This document shows positions 23,999-34,193 of a DNA stretch of 64,000 nt, piece after piece; position 1 is the stretch's first letter, and the number at the start of each line of letters is the position of its first letter. The DNA is from Erythrobacter sp047872805. Its GTDB lineage: Bacteria; Pseudomonadota; Alphaproteobacteria; Sphingomonadales; Sphingomonadaceae. A model generated the notes under the pieces. The model had not been told where the DNA came from. It saw nothing but the letters and a program-made list of their open reading frames with translations, and did not search any database. The stretch spans positions 62,001 through 126,000 of the forward strand of contig NZ_JBLQUK010000005.1 of the NCBI RefSeq assembly GCF_047872805.1, given 5' to 3'. The position numbers were made by a program, and so were the translations under genes.

Positions 23999-24550
23999 AT
24001 GAGGATGACTCGGCAGAATCACGCATTCCCCGCCGGGCCTGCTCCCAAGAGGCGGCAGGACAATGCGCAGCAGGGGATGACCGGGGGGCTCTACTCACCA
24101 GAGGAGCGCCGGCGCCGGGACGAGTCGGTCTGGACCCTGGTTCAAGGGATCCTCGCTCCTATTCAATTTCTCGTGTTCCTCATCAGCCTTGGTCTGGTGA
24201 TTCGCACCCTCGCCAGCGGCGAAGGCGCGTTTGCCGCCGATGCTTCAATCGTGGTCAAGACATTGGTGCTCTACACCATCATGATCACCGGCTCGATCTG
24301 GGAGAAAGTCGTGTTCGGGCGCTGGTTGTTTGCTCCGGCGTTTTTCTGGGAAGACGTTTTCTCGATGCTCGTGCTGGCGCTGCACACGCTGTATCTGACG
24401 ATGTTGCTGGGCGATTTCGGCACTTTGGAGCAACGCCTGGCGGTCGCACTGGCGGCCTATGCGGCCTATATCATCAACGCCGGGCAATTCCTTTGGAAAT
24501 TGCGGATGGCAAGGCTTCAGTCATCCCTGCCTCAGGGCCTCCCGGCATGA
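23999..24550 (+). CDS. bchF: 3-vinyl bacteriochlorophyllide hydratase
   Basis: BchF hydrates the 3-vinyl group to 3-hydroxyethyl, the step before BchC. The 183-residue membrane protein has 'LYSPEERRRRDESVWTLVQG', 'TGSIWEKVVFGRWLFAPAFF' and 'WEDVFSMLVLALHTLYL', all typical of the family. ATG 23999 is chosen for the AAAAGG seven bases upstream; an upstream in-frame start at 23957 would fall inside the promoter. Its stop overlaps the bchN ATG. Confidence 0.93.
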   Translation: MRMTRQNHAFPAGPAPKRRQDNAQQGMTGGLYSPEERRRRDESVWTLVQGILAPIQFLVFLISLGLVIRTLASGEGAFAADASIVVKTLVLYTIMITGSIWEKVVFGRWLFAPAFFWEDVFSMLVLALHTLYLTMLLGDFGTLEQRLAVALAAYAAYIINAGQFLWKLRMARLQSSLPQGLPA

Positions 24551-25845
24551 GCGGGGTTCAGACCCTCGCCGGCTGTGCCAAGCCCGCTGCTCTTGCCGAA
24601 ACCCCGCGCCCGATCCTGCGCGAGCGCGGCCAACGCGAAGTGTTCTGCGGGCTGACCGGGATCGTCTGGCTGCACCGCAAGATGCAGGATGCATTCTTCC
24701 TCGTCGTGGGTTCGCGCACCTGCGCCCATCTGCTGCAATCGGCGGCGGGCGTGATGATCTTTGCCGAACCCCGGTTTGCCACCGCAATCATGGAAGAACG
24801 CGATCTGGCGGGCATGGTCGATTGTCAGGATGAACTCGACCGCGTGGTGACCCGGCTGCTCGAACGCCGCCCTGATATCAAGACGCTGTTCCTCGTCGGC
24901 TCCTGCCCTTCCGAAGTCATCAAGCTTGACCTTGGCAAAGCTGCCGAACGGCTTGGCGCGCAGCATATGCCGCGGGTCCGCATCCTCAATTATTCGGGCA
25001 GCGGGATCGAGACCACATTCACCCAGGGCGAGGACGCCTGTCTGGCCGCGCTGGCCCCGGAAATGCCCAAATCCGCACCCGATGCGGGCAAGCAATTGCT
25101 GATCGTGGGCGCGCTCCCCGATATTGTCGAAGACCAGTTTCTGCGGCTGTTCGATCAATTGGGCATCACCAATGTCGGCGTGCTGCCCGCGCGCAATGCC
25201 CGCGATCTGCCGCCGGTGGGACCGAACACACGCTATTTGCTCGCGCAGCCGTTCCTGGCGGCGACCGCACAGGCGCTCGAAGATCGCGGCGCGGAGCGGA
25301 TCGATGCGCTGTTCCCGTTTGGCGCGGAAGGCACGACCGGTTGGCTCCATGCCGCCGCGCAGGAATTCGGCATTGATGAAATGCATTTCAACCGAGTGGT
25401 TGCGCCGGGACGCGAGCGGGCCAAGCGCGCAATCGAACATGCGCGCGCCGCGCTCGATGGCAAACGCATCAGCTTCCTGCCCGATTCTCAGCTGGAAATT
25501 CCGCTGGCGCGGTTCCTCTCGACCGAGCTTGGTATGGTCCCGGTCGAAATCGGCACGCCCTATCTCCACCGCGCGCATCTGGCGCAGGAACTGGACCTGA
25601 TCCCGCCTTCCGCCCGGATCAGCGAGGGACAGCATGTTGACCGCCAGCTTGACCGGGTGCGCGCCGACCGGCCCGATCTGACCGTATGCGGCTTGGGCCT
25701 TGCCAATCCGCTGGAATCCGAAGGCTTCACAACCAAATGGGCGATCGAACTGGTGTTCTCGCCGATCCATGGTTTCGATCAGGCGGGCGATCTTGCCGAA
25801 CTCTTTGCCCGGCCGCTGCGGCGCCGCGACGTGCTGGAGGTATAG
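24547..25845 (+). CDS. bchN: Light-independent protochlorophyllide reductase subunit N
   Basis: The NifD-like subunit of dark protochlorophyllide oxidoreductase (ring D reduction). The 432-residue product has cysteines at 'QREVFCGLTGIVW', VVGSRTCAHLLQ and 'LVGSCPSEVIKLDL', the three ligands expected for the NB cluster. ATG 24547 overlaps the bchF stop. BchNB plus BchL lets this aerobe make chlorophyllide in darkness. Confidence 0.96.
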   Translation: MSGVQTLAGCAKPAALAETPRPILRERGQREVFCGLTGIVWLHRKMQDAFFLVVGSRTCAHLLQSAAGVMIFAEPRFATAIMEERDLAGMVDCQDELDRVVTRLLERRPDIKTLFLVGSCPSEVIKLDLGKAAERLGAQHMPRVRILNYSGSGIETTFTQGEDACLAALAPEMPKSAPDAGKQLLIVGALPDIVEDQFLRLFDQLGITNVGVLPARNARDLPPVGPNTRYLLAQPFLAATAQALEDRGAERIDALFPFGAEGTTGWLHAAAQEFGIDEMHFNRVVAPGRERAKRAIEHARAALDGKRISFLPDSQLEIPLARFLSTELGMVPVEIGTPYLHRAHLAQELDLIPPSARISEGQHVDRQLDRVRADRPDLTVCGLGLANPLESEGFTTKWAIELVFSPIHGFDQAGDLAELFARPLRRRDVLEV

Positions 25846-25848
25846 GCG

Positions 25849-27414
25849 ATGCAGCTATCCGTCTGGACCTATGAAGGACCGCCCCATGTCGGAGCGATGC
25901 GCATCGCCACCGCGATGGAAGGGCTGCACTATGTCCTGCACGCGCCGCAGGGCGACACCTATGCCGACCTGCTGTTCACGATGATCGAACGGCGCGGCAA
26001 GCGTCCACCGGTGACCTACACCACCTTCGAAGCGCGCGATCTGGGCAAGGACACCGCGCAATTGTTTCAGGACGCTGCGCGCGAGGCGGCGGCGCGGTTC
26101 AAACCGCAGGCGATGATCGTGGGCGCGTCATGCACCGCGGAACTGATTCAGGATGATCCCGGCGGTCTGATCGAGGCGATGGACCTGCCCTGCCCGGCAA
26201 TCCCGCTCGAACTGCCCAGCTATCAGCGCAAGGAAAACTGGGGCGCAGCCGAAACATTCTATCAGGTCGTGCGCCATCTGGCCGACAAGGGCGCGTCGCC
26301 CGGTATGCGCGAAGGTCGCAAGGCTCGCGCTAATATCCTTGGCCCAGCCGCACTAGGCTTCCGGCACCGCGACGATCTGGTCGAAATTCGCAAGATCCTT
26401 GATGCTTTGGGCGTCGAAGTGAACCTCGTCGCTCCGCTCGGGGCGTCGCCTGCGGACATTGCGCGCATTGGCGCGGCTGATTTCAACATCGTTCTCTATC
26501 CCGAAATAGCAGATGAGGCCGCTCGCTGGCTTGAACGCACGTTCAATCAGCCCGCGATCCGGACCATCCCTATCGGTGTGGGCGCCACACGCGCGTTCAT
26601 TGCCGAAGTCGCCGAGTTGGCAGGTGCAGATCCCACATCTGCTCTCGGCGACACCCATTCCCGGATGCCCTGGTGGAGCCGTAGCGTCGATTCGACCTAC
26701 CTCACCGGAAAGCGCGTCTTTATCTTTGGCGATGCCACCCACGCCGTCGCCGCCGCCCGGATTGCGCGCGACGAACTGGGCTTCGAGGTCTGCGGACTGG
26801 GTTGTTACAACCGCGAATTTGCCCGCGACATCCGTGATGCGGCAAAGCTGTACGGGGTCGAGCCGCTGATCACTGACGATCATCTGGCGGTAGAGGATGC
26901 GATTGCGGCGGCCGCGCCCGAATTGGTGCTGGGCACGCAGATGGAACGGCACATTGCAAAGCGTCTGGGGATCCCCTGCGCGGTGATTTCGTCGCCTGTC
27001 CATGTGCAGGATTTCCCCGCGCGCCATTCCCCGCAAATGGGTTTCGAAGGCGCGAATGTGATCTTTGACAGCTGGGTTCACCCGCTGGTGATGGGGCTAG
27101 AGGAGCATCTACTCACCATGTTCCGCGAGGATTTCGAATTTTCCGACGAAGCGGGCGCTTCGCATCATGCCGCCCATTCGCCCAAGGCGGCGGGGCAATC
27201 GGCGAATATCCCGGCCAATGAACCCGCGCCCATGGCAGAGCCCGCCAATGACGCCAATCTCTGGACAAGCGAGGCCGAACGCGAACTGAAGAAAATACCC
27301 TTTTTCGTCCGCGGTAAGGCGCGCCGCAACACCGAAGCTTTCGCGCAGGATCAAGGCCGCGCGCAGATCGATCTCGACACGCTTTACGACGCAAAGGCGC
27401 ATTATGCACGGTAA
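25849..27414 (+). CDS. bchB: Light-independent protochlorophyllide reductase subunit B
   Basis: A NifK-like subunit of protochlorophyllide reductase, 521 residues. It begins MQLSVWTYEGPPHVGAMRIA; the second residue group includes the Asp of 'DLGKDTAQLF', the unusual Asp cluster-ligand region of BchB. GASCTAELIQDDPGGL is family-typical. The C-terminus ends in the small helical domain (ERELKKIPFFVRGKARRNTE) used in substrate binding. It overlaps bchH by 11 bases. Confidence 0.96.
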   Translation: MQLSVWTYEGPPHVGAMRIATAMEGLHYVLHAPQGDTYADLLFTMIERRGKRPPVTYTTFEARDLGKDTAQLFQDAAREAAARFKPQAMIVGASCTAELIQDDPGGLIEAMDLPCPAIPLELPSYQRKENWGAAETFYQVVRHLADKGASPGMREGRKARANILGPAALGFRHRDDLVEIRKILDALGVEVNLVAPLGASPADIARIGAADFNIVLYPEIADEAARWLERTFNQPAIRTIPIGVGATRAFIAEVAELAGADPTSALGDTHSRMPWWSRSVDSTYLTGKRVFIFGDATHAVAAARIARDELGFEVCGLGCYNREFARDIRDAAKLYGVEPLITDDHLAVEDAIAAAAPELVLGTQMERHIAKRLGIPCAVISSPVHVQDFPARHSPQMGFEGANVIFDSWVHPLVMGLEEHLLTMFREDFEFSDEAGASHHAAHSPKAAGQSANIPANEPAPMAEPANDANLWTSEAERELKKIPFFVRGKARRNTEAFAQDQGRAQIDLDTLYDAKAHYAR

Positions 27415-30400
27415 GGCCGCCCTCCCTGCGTTCTCCGGCAAAGCGCCTGTGCGCGTGGCGATTATCACGCTCGATAATCACCTCAAAGGCGCCGTCGAGC
27501 GCGCGGATGCGGTGCTCGGGTCGGACAATATTGCGCTGAGCCTGCACGCCGCGTCCGATTGGGACCGCGAAGGCACCGCGCTGGAACAGGCCAAGGCGGC
27601 GATTGACGATGCTGACATCGTAATTGCCACGATGCTGTTCCTAGACGATCACGTCCGCGCGATCCTGCCCACGCTCGAAGCGCGGCGCGAACATTGCGAC
27701 GCCATGGTCTGCCTGATGTCGGCGGGCGAAGTGGTCAAGCTGACGCGGATGGGCGGATACCGCATGGATGCCCCGGCGAAAGGTCCGCTGGCCCTGCTCA
27801 AGAAATTGCGCGGGTCAAAGAAACAGGGCGCAAGCTCTGGCGCAGGGCAGATGAAGATGCTGCGGCGCCTGCCCAAGATCCTCAAATTCATTCCCGGCAC
27901 AGCGCAGGATGTGCGCGCCTATTTCCTGACGCTGCAATATTGGCTGTCGGGCTCTGATGAGAATGTTGTCGCCATGGTGCGCGCGCTGATCGACCGCTAT
28001 GCGTCGGGCGAGCGCGAAGGGCGGCGCGGAGAAACAGCGGCGCAGGCTCCGCTCGAATATCCCGAAACCGGGGTCTATCATCCGCGCACACGGCAGCGCA
28101 TTTCGGACAGCCTGCGGTTGCTGCCGCAAGACGGCAAGGCCAATGGCGAAGGCCGCAATGGCACCGTCGGTCTGATCCTGCTGCGGTCTTATCTGCTTGG
28201 CCGTGACAGCGGGCATTATGACGGCGCGATTGCCGCATTCGAGGCAGCGGGGATGAAAGTCGTCCCCGTGTTTGCCAGCGGGCTGGACGCGCGCCCCGCA
28301 ATCGAGAAATACTTTACCCACCGCGGCGAAGTGGTGGTCGACGCAGTGGTCAATCTCACCGGATTTTCGCTGGTGGGCGGCCCAGCCTATAACGATTCAG
28401 AGGCTGCGCGCACGGTGCTGGGCGATCTCGATGTGCCCTATATCGCGGCGCATGCGATCGAATTTCAGTCGATCGAGGAATGGCGCGCGCGCGATCAGGG
28501 GCTGCTCCCGCTCGAAGCGACGATGATGGTCGCCTTGCCCGAATTGGACGGCGCGACCGCGCCCAGCGTCTTTGGCGGACGGTTCAAGGCAGGCAGCGCG
28601 GTGTGCGGCGGATGCAGCCGGGCCTGCGAAGCGCCCATGTCTGAGCGGCTTAGCCCGATGCAAAGCTGCCCCGAACGCGCCGAAGCCTTGGCCGCGCGGG
28701 TCGCAAAGCTGATTGCGCTGCGCCGGTCGCAGCGGGCCGCGCGCAAACTGGCGGTGGTGCTGTTCAACTTCCCGCCCAACGCCGGCGCAACCGGATCAGC
28801 GGCATTCATCGCAGTTTACGAATCGCTTTATGCCACGCTCGAACGGCTCAGCTCCGAAGGCTATGATGTCGCGGTTCCCTCCAGCGTGGATGCGCTGCGC
28901 GAGGCGATCCTGCAGGGCAATTCCGAACGGTTCGGCACCGACGCCAATGTCGCGCACCGCGTGCCCGCCGATGAACACGTTCGGCGCGAGCCGCATCTGG
29001 CCGAGATCGAGGCGCAATGGGGCCCCGCCCCTGGCAAGGCGCAAAGCGACGGCGGCCATATCCAGATCCTGGGCGCGCATTTCGGCAATGTGTTCGTCGG
29101 GATTCAGCCAGCCTTTGGATATGAAGGCGACCCGATGCGGCTGCTGTTCGAAGGCAATTTCGCGCCCACCCATGCTTTCAGCGCGTTCTACCGCTATCTC
29201 CGCGAGGATTTCGGCGCGGATTCGGTGCTGCATTTTGGCACCCACGGCGCGCTTGAATTCATGCCGGGCAAACAGGCCGGGATGACCGGCGATTGCTGGC
29301 CCGAACGGTTGATCGGCAATTTGCCCAATTTCTACCTGTATGCAGCGAACAACCCCTCCGAAGGGATGCTGGCAAAACGGCGCTCGGCGGCCACTCTGAT
29401 CAGCTATCTGACCCCGCCGCTGGCGCAGGCCGGGCTTTACAAGGGTCTTACCGAACTCAAGGCCAGCCTCGAACGCTGGCGGATTTCGGGCGGCGATGAT
29501 GCCGCGCAGGAACGCGCCGAACTCGCTCAGATTATCGCGGATCAATGCGATGCGCTCGACATTGAATATGACGACATCGATGCGCTCACTGGCAAGCTTT
29601 ACGAACTCGAAGAGGCGCTGATCCCGCACGGCCTGCATGTGCTGGGCCGCAACCCGCAAGGCGCGGCGCGCGAAGACATGCTGGATGCCATGCACGAGGC
29701 ATCGCCGCAGACGCCGCGCGACGTGCTCGCGGAAAAACTGGATTCGAGCGACGAACTCGGCTCGCTGATGCGCGCGCTGGATGGCGGATATGTTCAGCCC
29801 GCGCCGGGCGGCGATGTGGTCGCCAACCCCGACGTGCTGCCCACAGGCCGCAATATTCACGGCTTTGATCCGTTCCTGCTGCCCTCGCATTATGCCTGTC
29901 AGCAGGGCCGCGACCAGGCCGACCGGCTGATCGCGCGGCATGTCGACAATGGCGCAGATTTCCCCGCCAGCATCGCCATGGTGCTATGGGGCACGGACAA
30001 TATGAAATCCGAAGGCGTCCAGATTGCGCAGGCGCTGACGTTGATGGGAGCCCGGCCCCGCCGCGATTCCTATGGCCGCCTGTGCGGCGCGGAGTTGATC
30101 TCGCTGGAAGAACTGGGCCGCCCGCGCATCGATGTGGTGATGACGCTGTCGGGGATTTTCCGCGATCTGCTGCCGCTGCAAACGAGGATGCTGGCCGAAG
30201 CCGCGCTGCTCGCCGCGCAAGCCGATGAACCGCTCGAAGCAAACTTCGTCCGCAAGCACAGCCTCGCCCATGCTTCGGCGCATGGCATCGATATCGAAAC
30301 CGCTGCGCTGCGCGTGTTCTCCAATCAGGAGGGCGCTTACGGTGCAAATGTGAACCAGATGATCGACGGCGGCGTCTGGGCGGACCCCGATGAACTCGCC

Positions 30401-31033
30401 AATGCGTTCGAGATCAACAAGGGCTTTGCTTACGGGGTCAAAGGCGCACCGGTGCAACACCGCGCATTGCTGACCAGCGCACTGCGCGATGTCGAATTCA
30501 CCTATCAGAACCTCGAAAGCATCGAAGTTGGGATTACCGATCTTGACCAATATGTCGATGGACTGGGCGGGGTCAGCCGGTCTGTAGCGCGTGCCAAGGG
30601 CAAGGACGCGCCGGTCTATATCCTTGATGCGACGCGCGGCAACGCCAAGGTGCGCACGCTGGCCGAACAGATCGACCTCGAAACGCGCACCCGCACGCTC
30701 AACCCCAAATGGTTCGAAGGGATGCTCGACCACGGGTATGAGGGCGTTCGCAGCATCGAGCAGCATGTGACCAACACGCTCGGCTGGTCTGCCACCACCG
30801 GCGAGGTTGCGCCTTGGGTCTACCAGAAGATTTCCGAAACCTTCGTCCTCGACGAAGCCATGCGTCGCCGCCTTTCCGATCTCAATCCCAAAGCCTCCGC
30901 CCGCGTCGCCGGGCGGTTGCTGGAGGCTTGCGACCGGCATCTATGGGAACCCGACGACGCCACACTCGCCGCCTTGCGCGAGGCCAATGATGAGCTCGAA
31001 GACCGCCTTGAGGGCGTCTTCGCGGCCGAATGA
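27404..31033 (+). CDS. bchH: Magnesium chelatase subunit H
   Basis: A 1209-residue porphyrin-binding catalytic subunit of Mg-chelatase. It starts with the N-terminal segment 'APVRVAIITLDNHLKGAVER' and contains 'DSVLHFGTHGALEFMPGKQA' near residue 610, the conserved chelatase/cobaltochelatase motif, and 'NIHGFDPFLLPS' further on. It works with the BchI-BchD ring encoded at the other end of the cluster. The start overlaps the bchB end, so expression is coupled. Confidence 0.97.
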   Translation: MHGKAALPAFSGKAPVRVAIITLDNHLKGAVERADAVLGSDNIALSLHAASDWDREGTALEQAKAAIDDADIVIATMLFLDDHVRAILPTLEARREHCDAMVCLMSAGEVVKLTRMGGYRMDAPAKGPLALLKKLRGSKKQGASSGAGQMKMLRRLPKILKFIPGTAQDVRAYFLTLQYWLSGSDENVVAMVRALIDRYASGEREGRRGETAAQAPLEYPETGVYHPRTRQRISDSLRLLPQDGKANGEGRNGTVGLILLRSYLLGRDSGHYDGAIAAFEAAGMKVVPVFASGLDARPAIEKYFTHRGEVVVDAVVNLTGFSLVGGPAYNDSEAARTVLGDLDVPYIAAHAIEFQSIEEWRARDQGLLPLEATMMVALPELDGATAPSVFGGRFKAGSAVCGGCSRACEAPMSERLSPMQSCPERAEALAARVAKLIALRRSQRAARKLAVVLFNFPPNAGATGSAAFIAVYESLYATLERLSSEGYDVAVPSSVDALREAILQGNSERFGTDANVAHRVPADEHVRREPHLAEIEAQWGPAPGKAQSDGGHIQILGAHFGNVFVGIQPAFGYEGDPMRLLFEGNFAPTHAFSAFYRYLREDFGADSVLHFGTHGALEFMPGKQAGMTGDCWPERLIGNLPNFYLYAANNPSEGMLAKRRSAATLISYLTPPLAQAGLYKGLTELKASLERWRISGGDDAAQERAELAQIIADQCDALDIEYDDIDALTGKLYELEEALIPHGLHVLGRNPQGAAREDMLDAMHEASPQTPRDVLAEKLDSSDELGSLMRALDGGYVQPAPGGDVVANPDVLPTGRNIHGFDPFLLPSHYACQQGRDQADRLIARHVDNGADFPASIAMVLWGTDNMKSEGVQIAQALTLMGARPRRDSYGRLCGAELISLEELGRPRIDVVMTLSGIFRDLLPLQTRMLAEAALLAAQADEPLEANFVRKHSLAHASAHGIDIETAALRVFSNQEGAYGANVNQMIDGGVWADPDELANAFEINKGFAYGVKGAPVQHRALLTSALRDVEFTYQNLESIEVGITDLDQYVDGLGGVSRSVARAKGKDAPVYILDATRGNAKVRTLAEQIDLETRTRTLNPKWFEGMLDHGYEGVRSIEQHVTNTLGWSATTGEVAPWVYQKISETFVLDEAMRRRLSDLNPKASARVAGRLLEACDRHLWEPDDATLAALREANDELEDRLEGVFAAE

Positions 31034-31057
31034 GATTAGACAGAGGGATCTGACGCC

Positions 31058-31954
31058 ATGAACTTGCACACTCCGAACTCCAGCTTCACCCCGACCGACG
31101 GCGAAGGATCGGTGCAGGTCCAGCTGGACCCTGCCGACAAGATCAAGGGTGCGAAAGTCTTTGCCGTCTATGGCAAGGGCGGGATCGGCAAATCGACAAC
31201 CTCGTCCAACCTTTCGGCAGCCTTTTCGAAACTGGGCCACCGCGTCCTGCAAATCGGATGTGACCCGAAACACGACAGCACGTTTACGCTGACCAAGAAA
31301 TTGATGCCGACGGTGATCGACGTTCTCGAAACGGTTGAATTTCATTCGGAGGAACTGCGGCCCGAAGATTACATGTTCGAAGGCTATAACGGAGTGATGT
31401 GCGTGGAGGCCGGCGGACCGCCGGCGGGCACGGGCTGCGGCGGATATGTGGTGGGGCAGACGGTAAAGCTGCTCAAACAGCATCACTTGCTCGAAGAAAC
31501 CGACGTGGTGATTTTCGATGTCCTGGGCGATGTGGTGTGCGGCGGGTTCGCCGCGCCGCTGCAACATGCCGAACGCGCGCTGGTGGTCGCGGCCAATGAT
31601 TTCGACAGCATCTTTGCGATGAACCGGATCGTTGCAGCGATCGCCGCCAAGTCCAAGAATTACGACGTGCGGCTGGCCGGCGTGGTCGCCAATCGCAGCC
31701 GCGAAACCGACGAGATCGACCGGTTCTGTGACAAGATCGGGATGCAGCGGCTCGCGCATTTCAAAGATGTCGATGCAATCCGCCGCTCACGCCTGAAAAA
31801 ATGCACCTTGTTCGAAATGGGCGACGATCCCGAAGTGGTCGCAGCGCAGGACGAATATCTGCGGCTGGCGGCAATGTTGTGGGCCGGGGTCGATCCATCC
31901 GCGGCCCAGCCGATGAAGGACCGCGACATTTTCGATTTCCTGGGGTTTGAATAA
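31058..31954 (+). CDS. bchL: Light-independent protochlorophyllide reductase iron protein L
   Basis: A NifH-like ATPase donating electrons to BchNB. The 298-residue product has P-loop YGKGGIGKSTTSSNL, PPAGTGCGGYVVG and LGDVVCGGFAAPL, whose cysteines hold the 4Fe-4S cluster between the dimer halves. The GAGGGATC before ATG 31058 fits a ribosome site; 24 bases separate it from bchH. Its TAA overlaps the bchM ATG (TAATG). Confidence 0.97.
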   Translation: MNLHTPNSSFTPTDGEGSVQVQLDPADKIKGAKVFAVYGKGGIGKSTTSSNLSAAFSKLGHRVLQIGCDPKHDSTFTLTKKLMPTVIDVLETVEFHSEELRPEDYMFEGYNGVMCVEAGGPPAGTGCGGYVVGQTVKLLKQHHLLEETDVVIFDVLGDVVCGGFAAPLQHAERALVVAANDFDSIFAMNRIVAAIAAKSKNYDVRLAGVVANRSRETDEIDRFCDKIGMQRLAHFKDVDAIRRSRLKKCTLFEMGDDPEVVAAQDEYLRLAAMLWAGVDPSAAQPMKDRDIFDFLGFE

Positions 31955-32661
31955 TGGCAACTCGCTCTCCTGAAACGCCGTACGATATGCGCCGCGAGGC
32001 GCTGGCGACCTATTTCGACAGCACCGCGAAAAAGGCGTGGATCGACCTCACATCGGATGCCAAGGTCAGCGGTATCCGTGCCACAGTGCGCGCGGGCCGC
32101 GATGCGATGCGCAGCACCTTGCTCGGCTGGTTGCCGCATGATCTGCGCCGCACCCGGGTGCTCGACGCGGGCTGCGGCACCGGCGCATTGGCGGTGGAGG
32201 CCGCCTGCCGCGGAGCAGAAGTGACCGGCGTTGACGTGGCTGGCGGGCTGGTCGAAGTGGCCCGCGAACGCACCCCCGGATTTATCGGGCATGGCCGCAT
32301 CCACTGGCGTTCGGGCGATATGCTCGATCCTGCATTTGGCTCGTTCGATCATGTCGTGGCGATGGATTCGCTTATCCATTACGCGCCCGAAGACCTCGTC
32401 GATGCGGTCGAGCAATTGACGCAGCGCGCGACTCGGTCGGTCCTGTTTACCTTTGCTCCGCACACCCGCTTGCTCGGCGCGATGCATTCGGTTGGCAAGG
32501 TGTTTCCCAAGAACGACCGTTCGCCCGCCATCGTGCCAGTGTCGGAAACCGAATTGCGCGCGCGCCTTGGCCGTCTTGGCGATTGGAAAATCGCCCGCAC
32601 GCACCGCGTATCCAGCGGGTTTTACACCAGTCAGGCACTCGAATTGGTGAAGCGCGGATGA
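31954..32661 (+). CDS. bchM: Mg-protoporphyrin IX methyltransferase
   Basis: BchM methylates the C13 propionate of Mg-protoporphyrin IX with SAM, preparing the cyclase substrate. The 235-residue product has the SAM motif VLDAGCGTGALAVEAACRG and 'TGVDVAGGLVEVARERTPG', then 'YDSLIHY'-like region DSLIHYAPEDLVDAV. Start overlaps the bchL stop; stop overlaps the lhaA ATG, so three genes in a row are coupled. Confidence 0.95.
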   Translation: MATRSPETPYDMRREALATYFDSTAKKAWIDLTSDAKVSGIRATVRAGRDAMRSTLLGWLPHDLRRTRVLDAGCGTGALAVEAACRGAEVTGVDVAGGLVEVARERTPGFIGHGRIHWRSGDMLDPAFGSFDHVVAMDSLIHYAPEDLVDAVEQLTQRATRSVLFTFAPHTRLLGAMHSVGKVFPKNDRSPAIVPVSETELRARLGRLGDWKIARTHRVSSGFYTSQALELVKRG

Positions 32662-34106
32662 GCAAGACCCCTCGCCCCCCTGTAAAGATCAGCCAGGCCG
32701 CGATGGCCTTGCTGCCCTTTGCCGATGCGGCGAGCGATGAATTGCCAATGGGCCGCCTGCTGCGACTTTCGCTGTTTCAGGTCAGCGTCGGGATGGCGAT
32801 GGTGCTGCTGAGCGGGACGCTCAACCGGGTGATGGTGGTCGAATTGGGAACGCCGACTTGGCTGGTCGCGCTGCTGATCGCGGTGCCATTGCTGGTCGCG
32901 CCGTTTCGCGCGCTGATCGGGCACCGGTCCGACCGGCACGTCTCGGCGCTGGGCTGGCGGCGGGTGCCTTATATCTGGTTTGGCACATTGATGCAGTTTG
33001 GCGGGCTGGCGATCATGCCGTTTGCGCTGCTGCTGCTCAGCCGCGAAGACAGTTTCATCGGCGGATTGATCGCAGCGGCGGCTGCATTCCTGCTGACCGG
33101 TATCGGTTTTCACGTTACGCAGACCGCCGGGCTGGCGCTGGCGACCGATCTTGCCCCGGCGGACAAGCGTCCGCGCGCGGTCGCGCTGCTGTATGTCATG
33201 CTGCTGGTCGGGATGATGCTGTCTGCTTTTGTTATCGGCGGGCTGTTGATCGAATTTTCGCCGACCCGGTTGGTGCAGGTGATTCAAGGCGCGGCGGTGC
33301 TCACTATGGCGCTCAATCTGGCGGCGCTGTGGAAACAGGAAGCACGCGCCCCGGAACGCACCAAGCCCGATCCTGATGCGCCAAGTTTTGGCGAATTGTG
33401 GCACGGCTTTGTCCGCGACGGACGCAATGCGCGGCTCTTGACCGCGATCGGCATCGGCGCGGCGGGCTTTGCGATGCAGGATGCGCTGTTGGAGCCTTAT
33501 GGCGGCGAAGTGCTGGGGCTGTCGGTGGGCGCGACGACTGCGCTAACGGGGGTATGGGCATTCGGCGCGCTGGCGGGATTCATGCTTTCGGGCCGTTCGC
33601 TGACACGCGGGGGCGATCCCTTGCGGCTGGCCGGAGCGGGTTTGGTGACCGGGCTCAACGCCTTTCTCCTGGTTGTATTTGCCGCGCCGTTTGGTTCGCC
33701 GCTGATGCTTTACATCGGCGCCATGTTGATCGGGCTGGGTCTGGGGCTGTTTTCGGTCGGCACGCTGATGGAGGCGATGAACCTTGCCAAGAGCGAGACT
33801 GCGGGCCTTGCGCTGGGGGCATGGGGCGCGGTTCAGGCGACCTGCGCGGGCGCGGGCATCGCGCTGGGCGGCGGATTGCGCGATCTGATCGCCATGCTGG
33901 CAATCAGCAGCGAACAGGCCGCCGCGCCCGTAATTATCGGGGCGAGCCGCGCGACCGGCTATACGTCGGTCTATCTCATCGAAATCCTGCTGCTGCTTGC
34001 AGCGCTTGCCGCGATCGGGCCGCTGGTTGGCCGCGCGCGCAGCAATTCAAACCATTCCGGGGACAGCGCCGTCCAGCCGTTCGGCCTGCGTGAGTTCCCG
34101 ACATGA
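32658..34106 (+). CDS. lhaA: LhaA light-harvesting 1 assembly protein (PucC family)
   Basis: A 482-residue, 12-helix PucC/LhaA-type protein needed for LH1 assembly in Rhodobacter. Motifs are MSKTPRPPVKISQAAMALLP, GTLNRVMVVELG and HRSDRHVSALGWRRVPYIW. It is a paralogue of the PucC-family gene at 18961, but here it precedes puhA as in other purple bacteria. ATG 32658 overlaps the bchM stop; the longer frame from 32583 lies inside bchM. Confidence 0.92.
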   Translation: MSKTPRPPVKISQAAMALLPFADAASDELPMGRLLRLSLFQVSVGMAMVLLSGTLNRVMVVELGTPTWLVALLIAVPLLVAPFRALIGHRSDRHVSALGWRRVPYIWFGTLMQFGGLAIMPFALLLLSREDSFIGGLIAAAAAFLLTGIGFHVTQTAGLALATDLAPADKRPRAVALLYVMLLVGMMLSAFVIGGLLIEFSPTRLVQVIQGAAVLTMALNLAALWKQEARAPERTKPDPDAPSFGELWHGFVRDGRNARLLTAIGIGAAGFAMQDALLEPYGGEVLGLSVGATTALTGVWAFGALAGFMLSGRSLTRGGDPLRLAGAGLVTGLNAFLLVVFAAPFGSPLMLYIGAMLIGLGLGLFSVGTLMEAMNLAKSETAGLALGAWGAVQATCAGAGIALGGGLRDLIAMLAISSEQAAAPVIIGASRATGYTSVYLIEILLLLAALAAIGPLVGRARSNSNHSGDSAVQPFGLREFPT

Positions 34107-34140
34107 CCGCGTGTCCAAAGGAGTATGGGGGGCCACGCGG
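34107..34140 (+). promoter_or_regulatory. Stem-loop in the puhA leader
   Basis: CCGCGTG (34107-34113) and CACGCGG (34134-34140) form a 7-bp stem with a 20-base loop immediately after the lhaA stop. No T-run follows, so it is more likely an mRNA stability element or a leader structure than a terminator; puhA follows at 34194 with GAGAGGAA upstream. Confidence 0.5.
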
Positions 34141-34193
34141 CCGCAACCGGGGGACTGCCGCCACAGCCGCCTGTCCATTGAGAGGAAAGTGCA